A stretch of 64,000 bases of DNA. It comes from Kappaphycus alvarezii (lineage: Eukaryota > Rhodophyta > Florideophyceae > Gigartinales > Solieriaceae). The translations under genes were made by a program, and so were the position numbers. This document shows, one piece after another, positions 53,685 through 64,000 of this stretch. A model generated the notes under the pieces. The model ran no database searches and was not told the origin of the DNA. It saw nothing but the letters and a program-made list of their open reading frames with translations. Where the stretch lies: positions 2,232,001 to 2,296,000 of the forward strand of contig NADL03000501.1 of NCBI GenBank assembly GCA_002205965.3, written 5' to 3'. The first letter of the stretch is position 1. The number at the start of each line of letters is the position of its first letter.

Positions 53685-53700
53685 GGTGGTGCTTCGGACT

Positions 53701-54229
53701 GACTTTGGCAAAAATTTTAGGGAGTGGCGAACCGGTAGGAATAAGTTCTCTTTGCTCAAACCGACTAAATTCTTCAGTGACCAAACTTTATGTCATCCAA
53801 TAAAATTTTCACAAGTCGCTTTGATTTTTGCCTACTTGCCAACTTTGGGTACCGACTGGTGGAGACACTCTAAGGGAATCCTGTTAGACAATCGAAAACC
53901 CAACACACGCATGCAATGACTCGCAGGTATTTTTACTTCTCTCTTTCACTTAACGCACCATGAAATGTACTAAATTAGCTCGCCAATGGCGAGGAGAACT
54001 TCAGGTGGCACAGAGGGGGTGGTTCTTCGGACAGCCGGACGGTGTAATTATCCTCCTGGTTCTAAGGCCGGAACTTTTATTGCGGAATGCTACAACCTTT
54101 CAAAAAATCGGATGAAGAGAACTGATGAGACCATGGGTGCAAAACTGGACGTTAATTGGTGTAGAAAACGGTCAATAGCAATTAGCATCTCCTTAAGAGA
54201 TATTAATTGTTTTCAACAACGATAAAATT
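53701..54229. other. Unassigned, with a 79-codon frame
   Basis: The plus frame at 53986-54225 starts at an ATG and has no recognised domain. It lies at the transition to the A+T-rich region. Confidence 0.25.
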
Positions 54230-57200
54230 GAGGTTTCTAATTAATAAGTACACGTAAGGGCATGGGGCGCCGAGGATGATTAAAAACTACAGAAGAAACC
54301 TATAAGGGGTATTGCAATATCGAAGAGAGAGGTGAATAACGTAGTGAACCCTTGTGGGTAAACGTTGCTTTACTCAAGGCTACAGCTGGAAAAGAGTTGC
54401 ACAGGCAACTACAAACTTCCACCATGTGAAGTCTGAAGTCAAGTCAAGATACAAAATCGGGCAGATGCTAATTCTAGGGCCCTTGTAACGTGCAGATATA
54501 AATAATAGTCATTTAGGTTATGATTTTCTACGAATGTGCGGTTGATAATGTCAAAATCAGCCAAGTAATAAATGTCAAAGTAAGAAGTGATTTAGATCGA
54601 TATCTGGACCAATGGTGGCTTTAATCCTCAAAAATATCAGACCTAAGTTGTGTGCTGGATGAAACACATTGCACACCCCTTGGTCCACATGGATGAGTCT
54701 ACAGTGCCAAGATAAAAGGTTGTTTGTATTTTACATAAATAATCTTTCTTTGCAGTACAGTACTTGCTATTAGCAATTGGATGACATTTTCAAATTTTAG
54801 ATAAAGAAGATCAACAAAATTAGCTCTATCAGAAGTAAAGTATGAGTGGGAATTGCACTGCAAGTTGCCCTATTTTCACGAAAATTCCACCAATAAAAAT
54901 ATAGACTGGCGAGCTTAGAGACGTGCCTGGAAAGAGGTAGACTTTTTTCTGTACTCAGTGAAGTTATTGAGGGGGTATGTGAGTTTGGCTCACTTCGGGA
55001 GGTGCGAATGATAGGAGGTAAATGACCTTGAATTCAAAGCTGTTAGAATGAATTGAAATAAAATTTTGGTTGCGGGACTTGCATTCATGGCCAATGAAAA
55101 AATATTAAGAGAAAGAGTATGTCTTATTTTAGATTTAACGCAGCCATTGGCCTCTACAGAAAAAAACGTGCCAATATTTATGTATACAAATTTAGGGTAA
55201 GCTCTACACCTTTAAAAATATCCTTAAGAAAAAAACCACAAAAATAAAGAAAGTGACAGATATTTTAATTGGAACAAAGTAAAAGTTTTACAATGCAGCT
55301 TATGCTCCGTAAAAATTGATAAGTATATTAAGCTTTATCAATTTAATGTAAATATAATATAAATGGAGTAAAAATGACTATAATGTGTGCAATGTTCATT
55401 TTATTTTGCTTTTGGGCTACATTTTTCCATTTATCTTCGGAAATTACCCAACCTTAACGAACAAGATCTTATTTTCTTGTATTGAAGAAGTGATTGAATT
55501 CATAAGATTTGGTGATCTTCCTGAAGACAACAGGTAAATATTCCAAAGCAATGGTGAAGAAAACATCGCCTATTTATTTACAAACATAATAAAGATGCAA
55601 ATTGTTTATTGCAATGAAACGATTTTTCAAAGCTTACTGACATATAATGATAATATCTATGAAAATTTTGAAATTAATAGGTGAAACGTGGCTATAAGGA
55701 AACAGTTAAGGTCATTTTCGGTAAAATTTGCAATATAGAATGCCTCAAAGAAATTTAAAAAATTTGCAGCAAAAATAAATCGTCAATCTGTGGTTTATGT
55801 GGTTGAAAATGCTTCAGACTTTAAATTTATGGACATTTTGACAAGGAATTTAATTGAAATAAGTTGAAAATTATAATTATTTATATATGAGAACTAGGGT
55901 TTGGAAGAAAAGTTAATATTCTATAAATGTTTATAATGTTTTCACGGTGAGCTGCAGTTAGTCTCTACTTTTATTTATATTTTCGAAAATTCCCAATTGA
56001 TTTTTTGAGAACCCTCGGTACGTGATATGGGCTAATTAAGTCATAAGAATAATTCGTAAGAAAGTTATCTGGGTCTAGTCTATGTTAGCTGAGCCTATTG
56101 TATGCTTTCAAGATATTAAGATTGAGAATGGGACGTAAATTGACAAAGAGGGAAATTTTCGACATCCATTTATAGTTATAGATCAATATATGTAATCGTA
56201 TAACATAAATATTGAAGATGCGAACAAATGTTTATCAAAATACCACTCTATCGATAGCAAAAAACATTTTTGGATATTTTTATTCAGTTTTTCGACGAAG
56301 TCATGAATACTTTAAGTAAATACATTGCTTTTATAAAGATCAGCTTGGAGTAGAATTTTTTCGTAACTAATGAGAGATATTGACCAGTTGGTATAAAACA
56401 TAGATAATTGTTGAGTAGTGAACCAATTGATCAATGAAAATAATCATCTGAGTAACATAATCTGTAAATTAGTTAACACAAATTAATCATACGATTTAGA
56501 AATATTCTAAGTTACTCAACTTTAAGACATTGGGGTTGAATTATGAGCCACGAAGAAGCATGAAAGTGATTGCTTAAATAATTGTAATCAAACAAGAAAT
56601 TCGGAAATAGTGGTGATTGCGAAGAAGGGGGTGAAAAGCTGAAATATGGTGATTATATCATTTATGAGAATAATATGGTTTCTATATCTGTGTTTTCCTG
56701 CTGCGAATATCTTATCATGTATCTTTATTTGTATAAAAATTATTTTCAGTGTCTGTAAAACAAATATTTCGTAAAATATACATGTAATGTAGTCAGTTAT
56801 TTGTATTTTTCTATTTTGATGAGGATTTATACTTACTCAGGATTGAAATTCAGAAAGGAAGGTAAACGTAGCCCGAATCACTTTGATATGAATCTTTATT
56901 GAGATAAATATCACTGAGAATTTTGAATTAGACATTTCCCTCTGCCGATTGTAACGTATAGAATAACTAAATATGAACATGGATAATGTAGATTTACCTG
57001 AGAGCAAGCTAGTTTATTTTATCTCCATTCATGTCAAAAAGGATCTGTCTGTATTGAAGTTTTGTGTTGTATTTGGGATCTCTCCAATAATTTGATTAGG
57101 GCTTATACCTACAAAATACTTTTTCTGACACTTTTATGAAAACAATCGGCACTTAGAATCTTTAAGCTTAGTGAGTTCGGAAATGAGCTTTAGTAATAGT

Positions 57201-60200
57201 ATTTTCTGATCAGCACATCTTATTAGTTTGGATGGTGTCTGTTTATGTCTGTAAACCTAGAAGAAAATACAAAAACGAGTAAGAAAGGAACTTTGCCACT
57301 CAAGTAATCTTACTGCCTGTAAAATCAATTGAGGTAAGGATGTATGGTGACATTTCAAAATCAATTAGTGATTCAAGAATCATGTTATCGCTAACTTCGC
57401 CAAAAAAAATTTCACTCTTTATTCGTGATGGATATAGTTTGATTCAATCTTATTTCGCCAACAATATAAAACCGTGCGAAACAAACCGCATATGATTCAA
57501 CACTTCCATTCCGTCAGAAAATATACTTCAAAATATTGACCAAAATAAAGCAAAGCGCTCAAGAAGAATTTTGTACTCTGATCTCCTAAGAGTAAGGAGT
57601 TTTGAACTGTATGCTCGTATGGTTTTAAAAATGTGAAGCATAGTAAACTTGGTAACGAAAAAACTTTGAAGTACTATTTATGGGTGGAATAAAATTCACA
57701 TAGTTACTTTAAATTGGAAATATCTGTGCTTTGGCTCAGGATGCAGAAAAAAGCAGAATTTATGAATTTATAAGTGATTAATTCTGTATCAGGTATGAGG
57801 TTCGTATATTTCTTTTCTGGTCATATTCAGTATCTTTGGGGAGTACTTTTGGATGTTAACAAATGAACGCGCTTCAAGTGAGACTTTTGTAAAATATTTC
57901 GAACTAATCCAATAAAACGCAGAGTTGATCATGCCTTCATGTTATCTTCACTTTCAGACCATGTGCATTTGTATATATATATTTATATATACATATCGAG
58001 AATATATTTAGAATATATTTACCGAACGCCATCCACTGCTGCTCACCTTACTAAATATTTTAGAATAAAGAGTAAATATTATAGAATAAAGGAAAATTTT
58101 GTTTCGACTTGTACGGCACTAACCTGTGCAGCATGAGCTTGCTCATGCTCTTGCTCTTGAAATAAAAATTTCAATTCGCTCAATTACCTTCGAATTAGTT
58201 CAACGAAAACTCAAAAGTATTTTTAAGTGATGTTTTTCATTTCGACTCCAAATAGTTCGAAGTATGCCTTTTATTGAGCAGTGAAAATTAGAAATATTTT
58301 TAACGTCATCATTGAAGCAAATATCAGATGAATTTAAGTTTCTGTACCAAGGACTTGTATTTTTTAAACCGTCAATATGTCAGTTCTGTGTACCTTATCT
58401 ATTTTTACTCTTATCCGACTGGTTGTAAAACTGAAGAGACTAAGTTGATGCTCGCGAAAATTGTCCCAATATATTTTTTCTCCCTTCGTTCAAGTGTTCT
58501 TCGGGCGGTTTTGAAAATCCGAAATTAGAAATACTAATCCGGAAATCGTTAGTACTTCAAGCTCAGAAATATATTTTTTATCATCCTCGAGCACATAATT
58601 TTTTCGAAAATTTCATTTCAATTGGCAGCGTTTGTGTCTCTAAAGAATCAAATGGCAGGCTAGATTCCCTTCCCGTACTGCAGATGATATCCATTAAGTT
58701 CTATTAAGTGTGACTAGTAAACACATAATCGACTTTTAAGGGTCCAACGAGTCTTTATTTGTTCTAACTCCAGAATTTTCTACAGACACACTAAGGAATA
58801 AAATGAATTTTTGGTAAAAAGAACCCCAGTTTTATCGAAAAACGAAAAAAAATCCTTCGAAGATTTACAGTTCTGCATATTTTAAATGTCACTTGTTTGT
58901 GGTATGGACATGCTGGAGAGATTTGAGATTCTATTAATCATCAATCATTTAATCTTTATAATCTTTTTTATGGACAAAAATAAAAATAAGTCAAACATGG
59001 GGTACGAGTATATGAGGATTATTGGCTCTCTCACTATAATGCATGAACGTTTCATTCATCAGACCCAAATTCATCCAACTGCTCAAAATTTTAGCAGAAT
59101 AAGAGGGTAAGTCGATAATAGAATATCAATAGCCTTAATATAGAATATGTTGGTGGTGCAACACTATGACAGTGGGCAAAAAAAGCTAATGCTTATGAAG
59201 ATCACCATTTCGAAAAGCAGCTTAATAAAATATCTCCTTTATATAGAAAACTTATACTGGTGACGAGATATCCAATATGAACTGCAGGAAAGCGAATTTA
59301 AACTTACAGCAGAACATGTTTGTCTATGGTGGCGAAGTTGCGCAAATACCGTACCGTACGAAGCATAGTACTAGGTTATTCCTCTTTTAGGTATGGCTTC
59401 GCTTTATTGCCGACGAAAAATACGCTACCCAAATATTCCTTCACGAATAATTCAAAACCTTCGTCAAATCTTTTAGTATTTCTACCAAGAGATAAAAAAC
59501 TAGTCTACTGAAATTGAAATTATCGTGACATACTTGCATGGAAAACATAATATTTTTGGTCTTTACTAGCTTTACCTCATATAAGAGTGTATCTATATCC
59601 ATTTGATCCCGTTACTGGATTCAGTTACCTGTATGCAATTTTCTTGCTTCATTTATACCTATTTTTTGACTTCTGTTCGTTCGTATTGAGGTTTTTTAAG
59701 CATAATAAAATAATAATATTATTATTACTTAGGTTGAAAATTGACTCTATTTTGAACAGAAAAAGATTAGAAATTGAATTATAACTGTACGGAAAGAAAA
59801 TACTATTCAAAAAAGACCTGAATTTTTACCCTACCCTCATGGTGCTATTAGTGTGACCTAAACTGCTATTGTAATATTTAAGATGTAGCTATGTCATCTT
59901 TGTACTTAATAAATCATCCTTAACATGAATAAACATTTGATAAGATCATAGATTGAATCTTTGGTGTTTATTTTACAACTTACAGGTTTCTCTTCTTTAC
60001 AACTAATTTAATTTTAGTATATGCGGTAATACATGGCAGGTAAATAAATTGGCGTTTCAGATTTCTGATATAAGCACAGAAGTATTTTTGGCGTATTTTC
60101 ATCAACTGACGAGAGTTACAGTTTAACAGATGATAAATAATAATGGGATGGGACACGGAAAATATAATATAAGAACTGGATTTTAACCCGAACAAACACA

Positions 60201-63200
60201 AGAAGGTTCTATGAAGCTGTGAATGTAGCTCTGACCCTGAATATGAAAGGTAAGTTATCTATTTCTTGCTCGCTGGAATTTGCCACGTTCATTCTCGGTG
60301 GAATTTATCGCGTTCTGACTCGCCATGATTTACAGGTGACATGGGGAGAGCCCTAATTTGCTCTAGAGGTCTAGGATGGGGTTTGATTTGCTTTTGTAGC
60401 TGATGAAATTGGCGAGGCGGGAGCAGAGGGTTTCTCGAAGTACTGAAAGTTAGTGATGGAGCAGCACGCACAAATTTATGGCGCTTAGCACGCCAATTCA
60501 CTCAGATTTGAATTGAAACTCCATAATAAATAACACAGCGAGCACATATTGGTTATTACTGGATACAAGATGGTTTTCAAAACAATTTTGAAACGTACAT
60601 GAGATTTATTAACAGACGTAAAATGGATTCAAGCAAGGCAGAACTGGAGAAGATACTCATTTCCTTCATTAAATATCAAAAGGACTTACTTTCCGAATTC
60701 CCTGAAATTTTAAACCGAAATTCCGCGAAATGTGAAGGGTTAAATGTGCCAATGTGTCAATTGCAGAATGTTCAGTGTACAAGACAGAGAGGACTTTTAT
60801 AGATATTTATTGCCATTTTATAGCTCTAGGGCCTCTTTTAGCTACTTTTAACAACTACACAATAGAATTACTGCGGATATTTGTATGAAAACTACCTGTG
60901 GCCTTTTGTTATGTAATGAGTGGGTTGCTGAATTTTCACTGGTTTAGTTTCACGGAAATATTGTTTCTGGTCAAATATTGAGTCTGAAGCAATCTTTTGC
61001 TGCAATCATGAATACCAAAAGGAAGGTTGTGAAAATGTCTACGATTTCTTCAATGACCAAATCTAGCCTTTTCTTTTCACTCCTCCTCTTTCCATTAAGG
61101 AAAAATGATCCGGAACAAGAAAGTTTCTTATTTCTTTCCGCTCTTTCTTTCTGTCAATTTAATGTAACGTATCCCACTACTGTTTTGTCATTCTTTAGCA
61201 TTACTTTCAGCTTAGAGTAAGTCTATCAATTTTAGCCGACTGGTCTTCGCGTTTCGAGTGTATCCTTATAGTAAAAAAATATATTGCACCCCAAAAGCCA
61301 TGAATTACTGCATAGTAGTGTATATTGCAGTCATTCGTATCTTTACTATCAAAAATAGAGAGAAGTACGGGTACATATATCTTTGAGAAGATTAAAGAAG
61401 CTATGTTACTTCCCAAGTCATATAGTTTAAATGATCCCCAATCTTTTGTTAGATTTTGAGGATCTTGTTTCTCTAGAGCTTTAGGTATCTACTTTGGGAC
61501 ATACTCTCATTTTGAGGAGAGTAAACTGTCAAAATGGATATCTATTAAGTGTACAAAAAAGAAAGAGTCGTAGTAAAAATAACATTTTTATGCAATCGAA
61601 GAAAACTTATTTCTGTGTCGCATTTTGTACAGTGAAGAAAAAAGTGTGGCAACCTTTCTTTTCTCTTTAAAACAACTTCCATATGAATCGGACAAGTTCT
61701 GCATATAATAAACTATCTAAGTTACATAATTTTATGTATTTTTGCCTCCATAGTGACCAAATGCAAACATGACAAAAGAGCTAAGTATGATATTATTTTT
61801 CGTGAGAACATAAAATGATGTAATTAATTTGCAATATTTTTTAGTGAAAAAATAATAGCAGCTAGAGTAGTAGTACAATATGAAAAATAGAGAAGTATAA
61901 GAAATATATATAGTACAGGAGGGAAGGGCAATAGCTAGAGTCTCTGCGCTGAAGATGAAATATTTTCCTATACCAAGAATGAATAGCTGGTGTAAAAGCT
62001 TGGAATCGAAATACCATTTCGGATCAAAATCAGGAAACTTACATATTTTATATAGACTCTCGCGAAACGCACTTACATGTTTACATGAAATTCAAAAATT
62101 CTTCTACATATCATAATAACCCAAAATACCCCCCTAGTCGACTGCCTGATCATAAAACCTTGAAAAGACAAAAAGATTGATCAAATACAAACTGGCAGTT
62201 GCGATTGCCAAAACAATCGTCCTTAATATATTACACTCAAGAATACATAAATAAAAACAAAGTATAAGTAATAGAACACCTTTTATGCGCGAAACTATCA
62301 ATAGTCCCGAGAATTTTTTTGATATGTGAAAAGGGCCTAAATCAAGACAAATTATCATCATATTCCAAACCGAGATAAGCACCACAAAATCCACGTCACT
62401 GTCACATGAAAACCTCCGATACAGCTTTTCTGGTAATGTAGGAAGCCTCCTGTTTTGATATCATTGACATTTTAAGCCAGTAATACTGCATTAGATTACT
62501 TTCCGTTAAAAGTTTCTTCGTGCGCTGGGATTCTGAGAGAGGGAAGAAGTCGAAAAAAAATTACTTCCTTAACACTAAAAGAATTTCACTCTTTAGTTTA
62601 GGACATCTCAGTAAGTAGCTATAATAATTGCCGCCAAAGAAATACCTTCTGAATGGACTCATGCTCATCCGTGGAGGAAGTTGATTTTTTATTTTTTTAT
62701 TCAAGATCGTGAATATGAATTTTGTTTAAAGAAATTTGCTTGTTCAATATTAAAAGAAGGTATTACATTCAAAGATCTAAAAAAATAAAGGTCCAGCTAT
62801 TATAGTAATGATCACTACAGTAAAAATTACAAAACGTTTATAGGCACTAAAGTAACTTCACTTTCGTAAAGTCGTACCAAAATAATGTATTCGCTTATAC
62901 TTCAATACATAATTAGCCCAGAATCATCAAACTTCGTGACCTATACCACCATATGGGCCATTGTTGTGAGTCAGCTCTATATAGATTCGATATACGCAAA
63001 ACACCATTTTCAGATATTTGACCAAACCGTGACCTTTCTTCCTTAATTAAGTGATCATGAGAGGCAACAGATCTTTTTACGTCGCAAATGAATTATATCC
63101 GTCCAATTATACCTAATTTAATCAAAGGAAACCAGCAATAGCTGCATATATTCTATAGTAACATTTGAATTCTTTATGGAAATTATTCTCCATTTATTTA

Positions 63201-64000
63201 ACCAAAACAATTTAATTCAGTTTTATACTGCAACGCATAATTAGAGACCAATTAAAATAAATAGCATAGGCCCTATCGCTTCTTACCGGCGCTTGATGTG
63301 TCTCGCTACTTCCTCTCCAAAAAAATCAGAAACGAGCTCATTTTGTTAGCCACTGAGGTAATTATTCCTTGAATTCCACAATTTGAGGTAATTTGGTCTC
63401 TTGGATCGGGAAGACAATGATGGGGAAAGTGGAGGATGTGATGTATAACATTTTTCATAACAAAAGTTTCAATTAAGAAGGTTAAAGAATAAATATACGA
63501 CGGGTACGGTTAAGAAAGGATTATTTGAGGGGTAAACTCAAAAATTGATGTTGGACCACAAAAAAATGAAAGAGGAGATTATCGAAATGTGAATTTATAT
63601 AATATGCTTTCTAATTACAATAGATCTTGAATTAGACGATTGATTTTAAATTGCCAACGTAACTGCGTAAGTTACATAGAGAATAATTTTTTTTATCGTT
63701 ATCGTAGGATAAACTACGGGTATCTATTATAGGAGTATCTATTGGAGATTCAAAAAAGAAAAGTTAGAATAAATAAAACGTGAAAGGGAAGGGTAAATCA
63801 TTAATATAGGCGCAGAAATGTTTTTCTTCTAGAGACATTATTGATGGAGAAAGTTTTAAATAGACCATATAAGTGTCTTCTCCAAGAAATTATAAGTGAA
63901 TGCGTGTTAATTACGAGTACTACAAATTTGTAAACCACTTAAATCATAAAAAGTGTGAGATGGACAGTTTCAAAACTAGAATAATTTTTTCTTTAATATA
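54230..64000. other. A+T-rich region without recognisable genes
   Basis: Nearly 10 kb with strongly raised A+T content. No frame exceeds 90 codons, and none has recognisable motifs. The minus frame at 62134-62394 (86 residues) is hydrophobic, with membrane-like stretches, but this is common by chance in A+T-rich DNA. The minus frame at 60289-60501 lies in a small less A+T-rich patch and is basic and Pro/Arg-rich. No transposon homology, TACTGTAC clusters or tRNA genes were seen. Confidence 0.5.

Larger units (their letters stand above)
52620..53700. mobile_element. PIF/Harbinger-like transposon with internal deletion
   Basis: A Myb/SANT-like accessory gene on the plus strand and a transposase gene on the minus strand converge and meet within about 20 bases at 52972-52990, both broken before their ends. 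Harbinger elements normally encode both proteins complete. The missing middle includes the second and third catalytic residues of the transposase and the C-terminal part of the accessory protein. TIRs were not recognised. Confidence 0.7.

Noticed and set aside
62134..62394. Hydrophobic 86-residue minus frame as a membrane protein
   Set aside because: Hydrophobic frames arise easily in A+T-rich DNA; no homology or context supports it.

Overview
This is a eukaryotic nuclear window dominated by mobile elements. There are no operons, ribosome binding sites or bacterial gene packing. The best guess at the host is a red alga (florideophyte-like): the few protein-coding signals lack introns, a tRNA-Leu gene appears to be circularly permuted (a gene form known from red and green microalgae), and a secreted protein carries a YfaP/DUF2135-like domain. 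This assignment is inference; nothing here proves the taxon.

Layout. (1) Positions 281-19397 are a G+C-rich head-to-tail array of non-LTR retrotransposon copies, all on the minus strand. Their ORF2 encodes a reverse transcriptase followed by a CCHC zinc finger and a restriction-like endonuclease. One family (A) is present as eight copies truncated at different points at their 5' ends, including one of only about 24 bases; ORF2 is complete in the copy at 3589-7304. A diverged family (B) contributes a full-length but frameshifted copy (14904-19397) and a 5' half (281-1881). Every junction carries the same short C/T-rich tail followed by a CGGGA-like motif. (2) About 140 bases beyond the array, on the plus strand, lies a tRNA-Leu(CAG) gene whose 3' half precedes its 5' half (19539-19628), with a TATA box upstream and a T4 terminator downstream. 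(3) Positions 19.8-54.2 kb are a graveyard of decayed elements: a Ty3/gypsy element (22.05-26.03 kb, +), further RLE-type non-LTR fragments (26.95-27.73 and 49.9-50.0 kb, -), a second LINE RT fragment (29.1-29.4 kb, +), a copia-like element with two recognisable LTRs (32.4-38.0 kb, -), a piggyBac-like transposase (39.05-39.88 kb, -), two pogo-like DDE transposases (41.4-42.7 and 50.1-52.2 kb, +, the second with intact TIRs and TA target duplication), and an internally deleted PIF/Harbinger element (52.6-53.7 kb). A dispersed repeat with a conserved C-terminal coding segment (called R1 here) recurs five times. (4) The only host-like protein gene is an intronless secreted protein at 48449-49342. 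(5) From about 54.2 kb to the end the DNA is strongly A+T-rich, with no recognisable gene or transposon.

How the parts relate: the array looks like repeated target-primed insertions into a site regenerated at each junction. All recognised RLE-type copies, inside and outside the array, point the same way. The palindromic word GTACAGTACTGTAC and its variants cluster in the decayed-element zone and were not seen in the array.
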